Source: Vibrio sp. RE86
GTDB lineage: Bacteria > Pseudomonadota > Gammaproteobacteria > Enterobacterales > Vibrionaceae
DNA length: 64,000 nucleotides
Direction: 5' to 3'
Assembly (NCBI RefSeq): GCF_013114545.1
Contig: NZ_VTXI01000001.1
Span: forward strand, 372,001-436,000
The notes beneath the pieces were generated by a model that saw nothing but the letters and a program-made list of their open reading frames with translations, was not told the DNA's origin and did not search any database. The translations under genes were made by a program, and so were the position numbers. Below, piece after piece: positions 41,969-51,407 of the stretch. Within the stretch, counting starts at the first letter, position 1. The number at the start of each line of letters is the position of its first letter.

Positions 41969-43752
41969 GCTGCAGTGGCCCAAGTTGATTTCGTTGGAGT
42001 ATCGTGATCTAACGGTTCGTTAATGATGGCGTGTGAAATTGCCCAAAACGCATCGGCGTGGCCTGTTGTCTCACTTCGCTCTGCTTTAAAGGTCATAGCG
42101 TTACCGCTATTGGTTGGTACTCGCTTAATAGCCATAAATGCCATAGCAATGTCTTTGTGTTCGGCATCAAACTGCAGGCGCTTAGCTTCTACAATGTCGA
42201 TCATCTTCATCACAAGGCGATTCTTGTTTTCGTTGCTGTAATGTATGGCGTGGGCTTCACGTGGGTGTTTTTTCTTGATTAAGTCCCAAACACCGCCGCC
42301 AATCCCAGTAGTGTCAACTCCTATGTAAGTGACTTTGTAGCGTTTAAATACCTTTTCAATTTCACTCACGTGGTACTGGAAGTTAAGGCCTTTCCAGTAG
42401 TGCTTCTCTAAAACACGGAATTTCTCACCTGCAACTGCAGGCGGGGCTATGACGACTAAACAAGCATTGTCACGGGTGCGGCTAGGGTCATAACCCAGCC
42501 ATACTTCACGGCCAGCAAACGGTGATTTTGTTTTTGGTTTGAAGTCTTGCCAGTGGGCAGAGTCAACCATGCCTTTTTCGAGATCAGAGAATTTGAATAC
42601 AGACAAAGAGCCGTCAACGAAGACACACATAAACAGGTTGTCGAAATCGTCTTTACTGTATTCGTCCTGCAGTTCTTCAATATCAAATAGGTCACAACCG
42701 CCTGCAGCAGCGTCTTCAATAGTAACGACATAGCGCCACTGCTTATCGGGACAAAGCACACCACCATCGCGGTATTCATCGAACGTTGGAAACTCAATCT
42801 TAGCGCGAGAGTCTCTGCCTTTTCGCCATTGGTCGCCCGTCCAAAATGGGTATGCCTGGTGCATTTTCGATGATGGTGTCGAAAAGTAGGTTTTACGCCA
42901 TTTTTTATGGGTAGCCATTGCCGAAGCGAGTTTGTTTAGTTCGTCAAACTTCGGTATCCAGAAGTATTCATCAACATAAACATGGCCGTGGTAACTCTGC
43001 GCGGTTTTGCTGTTGGTTGATAAAAAGCGAAGTTCAGCACCATTAGAGAGAATGATCGGGTTCCCGGTCAGCTCTATGTCTAAGAACTCTTTTGCAATAG
43101 CAATGATGTAGCTACGAAAAACTTCCGCTTGAGCGCGTGACGCTGACAAAAAGATTTGGTTGTCACCAGTCAGAATCGCATCTTCTAAAGCCTCACCACT
43201 GAAATAGTAGGTCGCACCAATCTGGCGGGATTTAAGAATGTTACGAATACGCTGTTTGATGTTGTTGCGCATTACGTGTTGATAGGCGAAAAGCGAATCG
43301 TGCCACGTGGCAAAGTCTTCTTCACTCAGTTCGCTAATGTCATTCTTTTTGCCTTTACGTTTCTTATTCGATTTTGAGTTGCTGCCAGATTGCTGATCAC
43401 CACGGTTACTTTTGTTCTCGTGTTTTTTGTTGCCAGCATTTAAAGGCTGTTCACCTTGCTGTTTTTCTTGCGCCCTTTGTTTCTTCAAAGCTGCGTGATG
43501 CTTGATAAGCCTATCGAGCATGTCTAGCTGGTTCTTGCTTGGGTCTTCCAACTCGAGCAACGTTTGAATACGGTTTGCTATTGCTTCATCAATAGTTTGT
43601 TCACGCAACATATCGCGCCAACCGAATTTATCTGCCCAGTAATAAATGATGCGCTCATTATTCAGGTTCAGTTCGGTAGCGATTTCACGTGGCGTCCAAG
43701 CTTTCAAATAGAGTGCTCGGGCGGCTTGTCGTACTTCGGGAGAATATGCCAT
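41965..43752 (-). CDS. Phage terminase large (ATPase) subunit (P2 gpP-like)
   Basis: 595 residues from the ATG at 43752. An N-terminal HTH ([20 protein letters not shown]) precedes a lysine/asparagine-rich linker (about 110-150). The ATPase follows with Walker A-like [15 protein letters not shown] and Walker [10 protein letters not shown]. The nuclease-like C-terminal domain contains [17 protein letters not shown]. It drives DNA packaging with the gpM-like endonuclease encoded at 45822 on the other strand. The linker is unusually polar but the frame is intact. Confidence 0.95.
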   Translation of the reverse strand: MAYSPEVRQAARALYLKAWTPREIATELNLNNERIIYYWADKFGWRDMLREQTIDEAIANRIQTLLELEDPSKNQLDMLDRLIKHHAALKKQRAQEKQQGEQPLNAGNKKHENKSNRGDQQSGSNSKSNKKRKGKKNDISELSEEDFATWHDSLFAYQHVMRNNIKQRIRNILKSRQIGATYYFSGEALEDAILTGDNQIFLSASRAQAEVFRSYIIAIAKEFLDIELTGNPIILSNGAELRFLSTNSKTAQSYHGHVYVDEYFWIPKFDELNKLASAMATHKKWRKTYFSTPSSKMHQAYPFWTGDQWRKGRDSRAKIEFPTFDEYRDGGVLCPDKQWRYVVTIEDAAAGGCDLFDIEELQDEYSKDDFDNLFMCVFVDGSLSVFKFSDLEKGMVDSAHWQDFKPKTKSPFAGREVWLGYDPSRTRDNACLVVIAPPAVAGEKFRVLEKHYWKGLNFQYHVSEIEKVFKRYKVTYIGVDTTGIGGGVWDLIKKKHPREAHAIHYSNENKNRLVMKMIDIVEAKRLQFDAEHKDIAMAFMAIKRVPTNSGNAMTFKAERSETTGHADAFWAISHAIINEPLDHDTPTKSTWATAA

Positions 43753-43795
43753 AAGCGCATCATACGCCCCGAAATCTCGCAAATGACTAACTAAA

Positions 43796-43830
43796 ATTCG
43801 GATGAATTCGGATATGGGCTAAATCCGAAT
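43796..43830. repeat. Triple ATTCGGAT motif in the divergent late promoter region
   Basis: ATTCGGAT at 43796-43803 and 43806-43813 (exactly 10 bp apart) and its complement ATCCGAAT at 43823-43830. This region feeds both the leftward terminase/portal and rightward scaffold/capsid operons, so it is a candidate binding site for the Ogr-like activator or a repressor. Confidence 0.5.
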
Positions 43831-43928
43831 TTCTAGGAATTGAAGTGGCTGAAACCACCCATTCAAAGGCGTATTGTTTGCCGTGATCGAGATTTATTTG
43901 ACGTGATTTAACTAGGCAAACGACAAAC

Positions 43929-44801
43929 ATGAGCAAAACCAGTGATTGGAAAATTGTTGCAACTGAGGGGGCTACTGTAGATGGTCGCCAAATAACTGCT
44001 GCATGGATTAAAGACATGGCATCGCTGTATTCAACTTCTGAGTACACCGCGATGATCTGGCCTGAACACGCACGTTCTCACTGGAATGTGTTTGAGGGTA
44101 AAAACTGGGGTGTGGTTGAAGAACTAAAAGCCGAAAAAAAAGACGGCAAGTTGAGACTATTCGCCAAGATTACGCCAAACCAATATTTGCTTGATGCTAA
44201 CCAAGATGGACAAAAGCTATTTACATCTATTGAGCCTAATCCTGATTACAAGGGCGAGGGGCGATGTTACCTGATGGGCCTAGCTGTGACTGACTCCCCA
44301 GCATCTACAGGAACAGACCGCCTTGAGTTCTCACGCAAGCAAGGTGAAGTGACCAAGATTGAATGTAGTGATCTTGAAGAGTTAGACGTGTCCGAATGCT
44401 TCACAACAAATCCTATCTCTAAGTTTTTCTCAGATTTGGCAAAACATTTCCAATCTGGCGGGGCACTGCCAGAAATTACACCTGTAGAGCCTGAACCAGA
44501 GGACATTGACGTGACTCAAGAGCAACTAGAAGCACTATTTGATAAAAAATTTAGTGCCTTAAAAACCGAGCTGAAAGATGAACTCAAACAAGAGTTTTCG
44601 CAGCAAAACCCAGAACCAGAGCCGGAAGTAAATTCAGGGGCAACTGTTGAACAGTTCTCTGCAGCTTTGGATGAAAAGCTAAACCCACTGGTAGAAACAG
44701 TGAACGGTTTGGTATCGAAATTTAACAAACTTTCACAAGAAGTGCCGGGACAAGAGCCGGGTGGTGAGGGTGCGAGTGACAAAATGGAAGGAGTATTTTA
44801 A
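43929..44801 (+). CDS. Capsid scaffold/protease (P2 gpO-like)
   Basis: 290 residues. The N-terminal protease domain has DGRQITAAWIKDMASLYSTS, EHARSHWNVFEGKNWGVVEE and LMGLAVTDSPASTG, consistent with the Asp-His-Ser protease of gpO. The C-terminal 120 residues are a Glu/Pro-rich linker and coiled-coil scaffold (LEALFDKKFSALKTELKDEL). It directs procapsid assembly and then cuts itself out. The stop overlaps the capsid gene start (TAATG). Confidence 0.93.
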   Translation: MSKTSDWKIVATEGATVDGRQITAAWIKDMASLYSTSEYTAMIWPEHARSHWNVFEGKNWGVVEELKAEKKDGKLRLFAKITPNQYLLDANQDGQKLFTSIEPNPDYKGEGRCYLMGLAVTDSPASTGTDRLEFSRKQGEVTKIECSDLEELDVSECFTTNPISKFFSDLAKHFQSGGALPEITPVEPEPEDIDVTQEQLEALFDKKFSALKTELKDELKQEFSQQNPEPEPEVNSGATVEQFSAALDEKLNPLVETVNGLVSKFNKLSQEVPGQEPGGEGASDKMEGVF

Positions 44802-45811
44802 TGCTGAATGCTGTTTCAACGAAATACTTAGCGGAGTTCAGTTTATCCGTAGCTCAAGCCGCTGGTTTAGATGTACCTTATGGAACGTTTAACATCACAC
44901 CACCGATGGAAACTGCTCTACGTCAGGCAATCTTAGAGTCTCATGAATTCTTAAACATGATCTCTCTGCTACCTGTGCAGCAGATTAAAGGTCAAGTGGT
45001 AGATGTTGGTAATAATGGTCTTTCTACAGGTCGTACTTCATCAGGTCGTTTCAGTCGTGAAATGGGCCAAAGTGGCAATACCTACGAACTGACCAAAACG
45101 GATTCTGGTGCTCATATTCTTTGGGAAACCATGACCCAATGGGCGAACTCAGGGAAGAAAGGCGAATGGTTGAAACTAATGCTAAACGCGATTTCTCGTG
45201 TGTTTGCATTGGATATTCTCCGTGTAGGTTTCAACGGTACATCAATCGCAACGCCTACTGACCCAGATGCTAATCCACTAGGCCAAGACGTAAACAAGGG
45301 CTGGCTTACAGTTGTAAAAGAGAAGAAAGCCGGTCAAGTTTTGGCATCTGCGAAGCTAGACCCTACTGGTGCAGCAGCGGATTCGTACAAAAACCTTGAT
45401 TCGTTGGTACAAGACCTAATCAACACAACTATTGCTCCAGAACATCGCCAAGACCCTGATCTTGTCGTGTTAGTTGGTTCTGATTTGGTCGCAGCTGAAC
45501 AACATCGTTTGCTAGAAGCTGCAAATTCACCGACAGAACATAAAGCGGCACAAGCTCTTGCAAAAACCATTGCAGGCAAAAAAGCTTATACGCCTCCGTT
45601 CTTCCCTGCTGACCAAGTGTGGGTGACAAATACTAAGAACCTACAAGTTCTTACTCAAGCAAACACACAACAGCGTCGCCAGAAAAACAATGACGATGAG
45701 CTACGTTTCGAATCTAACCATATTCGTATGGAAGGTTACGCAGTGGGCAACCTTAAAAAGTTTGCTGCAATCGAAACTGTCACTGTTGTTGACCCTGCGC
45801 CAGCAGCATAA
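44801..45811 (+). CDS. Major capsid protein (P2 gpN-like)
   Basis: 336 residues, the P2 size. AAGLDVPYGTFNITPPMETA, GLSTGRTSSGRFSREMGQSG and WGVD-type core segments such as FALDILRVGFNGTSIATPTD match the gpN family (HK97 fold). It forms the icosahedral shell. It follows the scaffold gene directly. Confidence 0.95.
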   Translation: MLNAVSTKYLAEFSLSVAQAAGLDVPYGTFNITPPMETALRQAILESHEFLNMISLLPVQQIKGQVVDVGNNGLSTGRTSSGRFSREMGQSGNTYELTKTDSGAHILWETMTQWANSGKKGEWLKLMLNAISRVFALDILRVGFNGTSIATPTDPDANPLGQDVNKGWLTVVKEKKAGQVLASAKLDPTGAAADSYKNLDSLVQDLINTTIAPEHRQDPDLVVLVGSDLVAAEQHRLLEAANSPTEHKAAQALAKTIAGKKAYTPPFFPADQVWVTNTKNLQVLTQANTQQRRQKNNDDELRFESNHIRMEGYAVGNLKKFAAIETVTVVDPAPAA

Positions 45812-45821
45812 GGGGTGACAC

Positions 45822-46538
45822 ATGGTTAGCCCATTAGCAAGACAGCGTAAACAAATGCTTGAAAAGCAAGCTAACCAGTCTGCATCGGAATTGATTTCCG
45901 GTGCAGATACCGAAAGCCTGCACATCAAGCTGATCGACTTTGAAGAAGACCGTAAGTACCTAAAACAGCTCAATGCAATCGAAGACAAAGTGAAGCATAA
46001 GCGAGAAGTTTTAGTGCCTAAGTACAAACCGTACGTGGAAGCTTACCTAGCAAAAGGCGAAGTATTCGAAAACCCAATCTTTACCAACATGGTGATCTGG
46101 CTGTTCGATGTCAACGACATGGAAACCGCTATTGATTGGTGTTTGAAAGCTATCGAGTTGGATTTGCCTACACCGGACAACTTCCGCCGTGATTGGCCGA
46201 CTGTCTGTGCTGATGCAGTGCTTGAGTGGGCAGAAAAAGAATCTGGCCGTGGTCATTCAATTGAGCCTTATTTCAGCAAGGTGTTTGAAAAGGTCGAAAA
46301 AGAGTGGCGATTGCATGAAGAAGTTCATGCCAAGTGGTACCGATTCGCAGGTTTGCACCTAATTCGAAATGAAGAGGGCCAACCACAACCAACGGCTATC
46401 GGGTGCTTAGAAACACTAGAAAAAGCTTTGGTGCTACTGCAATACGCTCACGACAAGTACGACAAAGTGGGTGTGAAAACCAAGATTGGTCAAATCGAGC
46501 AACGTATTCGCGCGATTAAAGACAACAAGAATCTGTAA
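45822..46538 (+). CDS. Terminase small (endonuclease) subunit (P2 gpM-like)
   Basis: 238 residues. SPLARQRKQMLEKQANQSAS at the start and NMVIWLFDVNDMETAIDWCL in the middle match gpM. It recognises and cuts cos with the ATPase subunit. It starts 10 bp after the capsid stop behind AAGGGGTGA. Confidence 0.92.
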   Translation: MVSPLARQRKQMLEKQANQSASELISGADTESLHIKLIDFEEDRKYLKQLNAIEDKVKHKREVLVPKYKPYVEAYLAKGEVFENPIFTNMVIWLFDVNDMETAIDWCLKAIELDLPTPDNFRRDWPTVCADAVLEWAEKESGRGHSIEPYFSKVFEKVEKEWRLHEEVHAKWYRFAGLHLIRNEEGQPQPTAIGCLETLEKALVLLQYAHDKYDKVGVKTKIGQIEQRIRAIKDNKNL

Positions 46539-46646
46539 AGACTCCTACGCCGCCGAGCCTCGGCTGGTGAGGTAAGAGTGCCAGTAGGCTAACTCGATAC
46601 CGTCGACCCAGTGGCTAGAGGCTCACTTATTTAAAGAGGAATAACG
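46539..46646 (+). other. Gene-free gap in the late operon with dyads
   Basis: 108 bp between gpM- and gpL-like genes, the largest non-coding gap in an otherwise packed operon. It contains GCCGAG-1-CTCGGC (46552-46564) and other GC-rich short pairs. There is no terminator T tract. Function unknown. Confidence 0.4.
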
Positions 46647-47111
46647 ATGTTTACGGGATCTTCCGGTTCGGATTATCAAGCGACAGAAATCACCAATGAC
46701 GGCTTTTGGCCGAACATCAATGCAGGTGACTTTGAAAAACGTCGCGGTATTCCTGCAGCTCAAGATTCAGAACGTATCGCTATTGCTCTGGTTAATGCTA
46801 TTTCGGAAGTTAATCAGCAACTTGAAGACTTAAAAGCTAAGTATCAGGAAGAGGGACATGCAACTGCTGGTGATGTTCCTGCTTTTCCGAAGATGCGCGA
46901 TAAAAACCGTGTTGTATATCAATACGAATCAGCAGTGTTTGCGAGAGCCAAAGCTGATTTGCTGCCAGACATTGCAACTGTTCACACCAAGGACAAAGGC
47001 GACCATATGGCAGACAGAAGCGCCGAGGTTCGCACTGAACTGCTTTCAGAAAGCCAGCGCATTATTCGAAACATGAAAGGGCTAAACCGTTCATCGGTGG
47101 ATTTGCTATGA
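46647..47111 (+). CDS. Head completion protein (P2 gpL-like)
   Basis: 154 residues. MFTGSSGSDYQATEITNDGF, WPNINAGDFEKRRGIP and the closing RSAEVRTELLSESQRIIRNM match the gpL head-completion/stabilisation family. It closes the portal side of the filled head. It overlaps the next gene by 4 bp. Confidence 0.92.
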   Translation: MFTGSSGSDYQATEITNDGFWPNINAGDFEKRRGIPAAQDSERIAIALVNAISEVNQQLEDLKAKYQEEGHATAGDVPAFPKMRDKNRVVYQYESAVFARAKADLLPDIATVHTKDKGDHMADRSAEVRTELLSESQRIIRNMKGLNRSSVDLL

Positions 47112-47596
47112 GTACGCAGTACCAAGCAGGTTACAAGCTGCGTGACCTAAACGCATTTTTAAGCAGCGTTGTGGGCGACAAGATAGCCAAGCGCATGGAA
47201 TGTGAAATGGGTAAGGTTGAGTTGAAACTCGAAACCAAGCACATGGGCCATGGTTTTGACCTGCTTTATCAACGTTATGTTGCTGATTTCTACTTCGACA
47301 AGTTCCCTTTCAAAGAATACGACCCTGCAGTGCTGTTTGCGAACGTTGGGGCTTGGTTGATGGATAACGACTCTGACCGTTTCCACATTGAAGACTTAGA
47401 CGACCCAGACGTAGATGTAGTGCTGGAAGATGAGAAAAATGCCGAAGTGCTGATCTCAGTGATGTTTGAAGAACCAGTCAAAGTGACTGCTGACCCAGAC
47501 GGGCCAATCTATTGGAATGGTCAACGCTGGAAGATTGAAGAGTACGAGATTTGGCAAGCGGAAAGGCTATCAAATGTAGTTATTCGCAATGTATGA
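47108..47596 (+). CDS. Tail completion protein (P2 gpR-like)
   Basis: 162 residues. FYFDKFPFKEYDPAVLFANV and GAWLMDNDSDR are features of the gpR family. Needed for head-tail joining. Overlaps the gpS-like gene by 8 bp. Confidence 0.85.
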   Translation: MSTQYQAGYKLRDLNAFLSSVVGDKIAKRMECEMGKVELKLETKHMGHGFDLLYQRYVADFYFDKFPFKEYDPAVLFANVGAWLMDNDSDRFHIEDLDDPDVDVVLEDEKNAEVLISVMFEEPVKVTADPDGPIYWNGQRWKIEEYEIWQAERLSNVVIRNV

Positions 47597-48248
47597 GATA
47601 CGGGCAGATAAGCGCAGTTATCTGCGAGTTAAAGAGCAATTCGAGCTGTTAAAGCTTGATAAAAAAGCCAGAGCCAGAGTGCTGAAAGAGCTTGGTAAAT
47701 ACATCACCAAGACGACCAAAAAGAACATTCGAGCACAGCGTGACCCAGACGGTAAATCGTGGTCAAAGCGCAAAAAAGGCAGGCGCAAGATGCTTAGAGG
47801 CTTCACCAAGAAGCTAAAGCATTTTCAAAAAGACAATAACCGGGTTTTGGTTGTTGGTTGGCCCTCAAGACGAGGAACCGTAGCACTGGCTCATCATACA
47901 GGTGAAGCAGAGAAAAGCGGTTTGCAGCAGAGGTTCAAGCAAGCCAAGAAAGCGAAAGAGCCAAAAAAAACCGACCCGGCAACTAGAGAGCAAGCGAAAG
48001 AGCTACGCGATTTAGGTTACAGACTTCCGCCCCAAGGCAGGCAGAAGAGAGGCAAAAAGCCAACGCTCAAATTCATTACTCAGAATATGACCGTAGCCGA
48101 AGCCGCAAAACTGATTAGTGATCTGGAAAACAAAACTCCATCACGTAAGTGGGAAGTAGATCGCCCAGAACGCCGATTGATAGGCATTAGCCCCAAACGG
48201 GCAGCAATCATTATCAAGCGGGAATTGAATCGAAACAGGAGCAACTAA
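47589..48248 (+). CDS. Virion morphogenesis / tail completion protein (P2 gpS-like)
   Basis: 219 residues, longer than P2 gpS. The conserved start region has ARVLKELGKYITKTTKKNIR and DPDGKSWSKRKKGRRKMLRG (the D-P-D/x-G-x-x-W pattern of the family). It is very basic. The extra C-terminal 60 residues are of unknown role. Confidence 0.85.
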   Translation: MYEIRADKRSYLRVKEQFELLKLDKKARARVLKELGKYITKTTKKNIRAQRDPDGKSWSKRKKGRRKMLRGFTKKLKHFQKDNNRVLVVGWPSRRGTVALAHHTGEAEKSGLQQRFKQAKKAKEPKKTDPATREQAKELRDLGYRLPPQGRQKRGKKPTLKFITQNMTVAEAAKLISDLENKTPSRKWEVDRPERRLIGISPKRAAIIIKRELNRNRSN

Positions 48249-48250
48249 AC

Positions 48251-49384
48251 ATGGCATGGCCTACCGTCATTATTAACATTCTGAACATGATGCGCGGACC
48301 GATTCCGGGCGTTGAATTTCACTTTCTGTTTGTTGTGTACGGCACAGTCGCAGGAACAGAGCGCAACCTAATTATGGTTGACTACACCACGGATTTTGCA
48401 GACAGCACGTTCGATAACATCGACCCTGTGCACATGCTTACGCTAAAAGCTGCCCAGTTAAACGGGAAACAGAACTGGACTGCAGGTGTGATCGTCTTAG
48501 ACCCCGCAGACAGTTGGCAAGCCGCAGTGTTTAAAGCCAATGAAACATCAAGCTTTGAAGCCGTAGTGCTTGATAAGCCAGATACAGGTACATCGACTCT
48601 TGAAGATGCTGTTGCTTTCCGCACTGAATTGAAAAACAAGTTAGGCCGTGAAGTATTCATGATCTGCACCTTGCCGGGTATTAATGATGATTCGGTGACG
48701 GGTGAAACATGGGCAGAGTGGTTGGCAGCAACAGTCGCGGTACCAACGAGCATCGCAAGTGAGTACATCACTGTCGTTCCTCAAGTTCACAAAGAAAACT
48801 CAACAGTAGGTATTTACGCTGGCCGTTTGGCAAACCAAGAAGTGTCTATTGCTGATTCCCCTGCACGAGTCAAAACAGGCAGCGTACTGGGTAGCATGAC
48901 TCTGGCAACGGATAAAGATGGTAAGCCGTTGGAGTTGGCAACCCTTAAAGCACTGGAAGCCGCTCGAATTGCGGTTCCAATGTGGTACCCAGATTATCCG
49001 GGGCAGTACTGGACAACGGGCCGTACTTTAGATGTTCCGGGTGGTGACTTTCAAGATATTCGCCATATCCGTGTTGCGATGAAAGCTGCCCGTAAAGTTC
49101 GTGTGCGTGCGATTGCTCGAATCGCTGATCGTGAGTTCAATTCAACACCAGGCAGTGAAGCAAGCGCAAAACTCTACTTTACCCAAGACCTGCGCGAAAT
49201 GGCGGTAGTAACGAAAATCGGCGATTACGAGTTCCCCGGTGAAATCAAACCGCCACAGGATGAAGACATCACCATCACTTGGATTAACAGTGAAGAAGTG
49301 GAAATTCTGCTAGCTGTTACGCCTTATGAATGCCCAGTAAAAATCACAATCGGCATCATGCTTAACCAACGTCTAGGAGAGTAA
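48251..49384 (+). CDS. Contractile tail sheath protein (DUF2586 family)
   Basis: 377 residues. The N-terminal IINILNMMRGPIPGVEFHFL and the C-terminal RVAMKAARKVRVRAIARIAD followed by a beta-sandwich match the DUF2586 sheath of HP1/K139-like phages rather than P2 FI. It contracts to drive the tube through the envelope. Confidence 0.85.
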   Translation: MAWPTVIINILNMMRGPIPGVEFHFLFVVYGTVAGTERNLIMVDYTTDFADSTFDNIDPVHMLTLKAAQLNGKQNWTAGVIVLDPADSWQAAVFKANETSSFEAVVLDKPDTGTSTLEDAVAFRTELKNKLGREVFMICTLPGINDDSVTGETWAEWLAATVAVPTSIASEYITVVPQVHKENSTVGIYAGRLANQEVSIADSPARVKTGSVLGSMTLATDKDGKPLELATLKALEAARIAVPMWYPDYPGQYWTTGRTLDVPGGDFQDIRHIRVAMKAARKVRVRAIARIADREFNSTPGSEASAKLYFTQDLREMAVVTKIGDYEFPGEIKPPQDEDITITWINSEEVEILLAVTPYECPVKITIGIMLNQRLGE

Positions 49385-49387
49385 TAA

Positions 49388-49846
49388 ATGACTTCTCGTT
49401 ATACAGGTCGAAGCTTCGACGTAAACATTATGGGTGTTCTGGTTCATGTGGAATCGGCAACAGCAACCATCAATGACGAATCAGCCGTTGATAAAGAGCG
49501 TGGGATTCCAACGGGCTTTACTCATGGTGCAGTTAGTTGTGATGTGGAATATGAGTTGGATTTAAACAACTTCCGCAAGTTGCAGCAAAAAGCCCGTGAA
49601 GCAGGTAGCTGGCGCGGCATCAAGCCTCACGATTGCATGTTCTATGCAAATACAGGTGACGATGAAGACAAAGTTGAGTTGTTCGGTGTGAAGCTTCAAA
49701 TCACTGATCTACTAAGTGTCGACCCTAACAGCAGTGATAAGACCAAACGCAAACTGAAAGGTTTTGTAACGAGTCCGCACTTTGTTCGCATCAATGGTAT
49801 TTCATACCTGAGTTCAGACGACACACGCGGTCTGCTTCCAGCCTAA
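49388..49846 (+). CDS. Tail tube protein (HP1-type, DUF2597 family)
   Basis: 152 residues, directly after the sheath gene as tube genes always are. SRYTGRSFDVNIMGVLVHVE and FTHGAVSCDVEYELDLNNFR are consistent with the phage tube fold. It forms the inner tube for DNA passage. Confidence 0.82.
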   Translation: MTSRYTGRSFDVNIMGVLVHVESATATINDESAVDKERGIPTGFTHGAVSCDVEYELDLNNFRKLQQKAREAGSWRGIKPHDCMFYANTGDDEDKVELFGVKLQITDLLSVDPNSSDKTKRKLKGFVTSPHFVRINGISYLSSDDTRGLLPA

Positions 49847-49861
49847 CCAGAGAGATAACGA

Positions 49862-50068
49862 ATGCCGGATTTTATCGATCATGCCAGTAGTAATGAAGCC
49901 AAATTCACCGAAATGGCTATTGCAAGCCAACTTAAACGGTCAGTGCAGACAGGCCAACAAGAAAGCGCGAAAGAGTGCTACGAGTGTGGCGATGAAATCC
50001 CAGAAGCGCGTCGAGTTGCTATAGCGGGGTGTCGTTACTGTGCATCTTGCCAAGCAGAGCGGGAGTAA
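49862..50068 (+). CDS. TraR/DksA-type zinc-finger protein
   Basis: 68 residues. CYECGDEIPEARRVAIAGCR and YCASCQAERE form the C4 zinc finger of the DksA/TraR family. Short members bind the RNA polymerase secondary channel without ppGpp. Many P2-like phages carry one in the tail/lysis region. A role in shifting host transcription late in infection is inferred. Confidence 0.88.
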   Translation: MPDFIDHASSNEAKFTEMAIASQLKRSVQTGQQESAKECYECGDEIPEARRVAIAGCRYCASCQAERE

Positions 50069-50072
50069 CGGA

Positions 50073-50282
50073 ATGAAAGACTGGTACGACAAAATAACCA
50101 GCGGAATTGCTTACCTAATGTCATTGGCAGGTATGACTATCAGCAAACTGACATTTGAACAGTGGTACTTCATCTTATCGCTTGTCATTGGTCTGGCAGC
50201 TCTAGGGTTGAATTACTGGCATAAACGAGCGATGCAGCGTATTGCAAGCGAAAAAGGAGTGGCACTAAGTGAAACTGACTAA
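50073..50282 (+). CDS. Phage holin, HP1 family
   Basis: 69 residues from the ATG at 50073 behind GTAACGGA. Two hydrophobic segments (GIAYLMSLAGMTISKLTF and WYFILSLVIGLAALGLNYW) are followed by a short basic tail (HKRAMQR). It makes inner-membrane holes that time lysis. Overlaps the endolysin start by 14 bp. Confidence 0.85.
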   Translation: MKDWYDKITSGIAYLMSLAGMTISKLTFEQWYFILSLVIGLAALGLNYWHKRAMQRIASEKGVALSETD

Positions 50283-50868
50283 ACGAATTATTTGTTCTGT
50301 CGCAGCTGTGATCGGTTTGGTTACGGGTGGTGTGACACTGAACAGTTCAGAACTCCCAACTGGCACCGTGACGATTTCAGGTGTGCAAGTAGGCGAGCTA
50401 AGAACTAGCCCAATTGGTTTGGAAATTATCGGTGATGCAGAGGGGTGCCGACAAGACCCGTACACATGCCCTGCAGGACTGGCAACTAATGGCATTGGTA
50501 ACACTCATGGTGTAAATGACCAAGTGGTGTCTTTGGAGCAAATTGCAACCGACTGGGTGAAGAACTTGCAGCAGGCCGAACAATGTATCAGTCGTGCAGA
50601 GGCAGATTCTGGCAAACAGATGTCACAAGGTCAGTTCGATGCATTCACTTCTTTTAGCTTTAACACTGGCTGTACTCGATTTATGCGAAATCGTGATGGT
50701 AGTGAAACGCAGATTTATCGCTTCATCAAACAGGGTGACTTTACTAACGCCTGTCATGAGTTGCCAAGGTGGGTTTATGGCGGAGGTGTGAAGTTGAAAG
50801 GTTTAATTGACCGTAGGGATAAAGAGCATGATCGCTGCCTTTCCAGTCAAAAACATCAAATGGGTTAA
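50269..50868 (+). CDS. SAR-type endolysin (GH24 lysozyme)
   Basis: 199 residues from a GTG inside the holin gene. A weakly hydrophobic, Gly/Ala/Thr-rich N-terminal segment (IICSVAAVIGLVTGGVTLNS) looks like a signal-arrest-release anchor. The catalytic pattern E-8-C-5-T is in EGCRQDPYTC followed by PAGLAT, as in P1 Lyz-like enzymes. Several more cysteines could hold an inactive disulfide form in the membrane. Cuts peptidoglycan after release. Confidence 0.92.
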   Translation: MKLTKRIICSVAAVIGLVTGGVTLNSSELPTGTVTISGVQVGELRTSPIGLEIIGDAEGCRQDPYTCPAGLATNGIGNTHGVNDQVVSLEQIATDWVKNLQQAEQCISRAEADSGKQMSQGQFDAFTSFSFNTGCTRFMRNRDGSETQIYRFIKQGDFTNACHELPRWVYGGGVKLKGLIDRRDKEHDRCLSSQKHQMG

Positions 50869-51193
50869 GTGGCTAGTTATTGCTGCAGTGGGGGTTGCCA
50901 TGGTGTCGATGTGGTTAATGTTGAAAGCTAGTAAGTCTGAGCAGGCCGCTTTGAGGGCACGTTTAGATAATGCGTTATCAACCAATCAAGTTAGCCAAGC
51001 AACCATTGAAACACTCACCCAAGAAAACAGTGATGCAAATCGGTTACTGGTAGATAGAACAAGGCTGCACAGCACTATAGAGGGAAAGCTCAATGAAGAC
51101 ATTGAAATGCTTCGACGTCAATTGGCCGATGATGAATGTTATCAAAAGCCTTGGCCTAGTGATGTTGCTAACAGGTTGCGCGAACCGTACTGA
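50828..51193 (+). CDS. Inner-membrane spanin (Rz-like)
   Basis: About 121 residues from the ATG at 50828. A single N-terminal helix (WLVIAAVGVAMVSMWLML) is followed by a long periplasmic coiled coil (ALRARLDNALSTNQVSQATI). This is the i-spanin layout. It overlaps the endolysin end and contains the start of the o-spanin in another frame. Confidence 0.85.
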   Translation: MIAAFPVKNIKWVKWLVIAAVGVAMVSMWLMLKASKSEQAALRARLDNALSTNQVSQATIETLTQENSDANRLLVDRTRLHSTIEGKLNEDIEMLRRQLADDECYQKPWPSDVANRLREPY

Positions 51194-51407
51194 GTTGGTT
51201 GCAACTCAAGTCGTCGTCAAGTTACCTCCTGCTGGGCTGATTGTTCCGTGTCATAAACCAGAAATTCAAGGTACTAGCCCGTTAATAACTGCTAGTGAAG
51301 ATGTACCTAAATTAAAAGCGGCCCTGAGTAAATGCGCACAACAGGCCGAAGATTATTTGCAATGGCGTGCCAAGCACGAACAAACCAAGAGAGAAGAAAA
51401 TGACTAA
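51129..51407 (+). CDS. Outer-membrane lipoprotein spanin (Rz1-like)
   Basis: 92 residues from the ATG at 51129. The lipobox is LVMLLTGC, a lipoprotein signal ending at the Cys. The mature part is short and proline-containing (VVKLPPAGLIVPC), as expected for an o-spanin. It starts inside the Rz-like gene in another frame, the classic overlapping Rz/Rz1 arrangement. Joins the i-spanin across the periplasm to disrupt the outer membrane. Confidence 0.85.
   Translation: MMNVIKSLGLVMLLTGCANRTELVATQVVVKLPPAGLIVPCHKPEIQGTSPLITASEDVPKLKAALSKCAQQAEDYLQWRAKHEQTKREEND

Noticed and set aside
43796..43830. Short CRISPR-like repeats
   Set aside because: Three 8-bp motifs with 2- and 9-bp gaps and one inverted are operator-like, not a CRISPR array. 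No array or cas gene occurs in the window.
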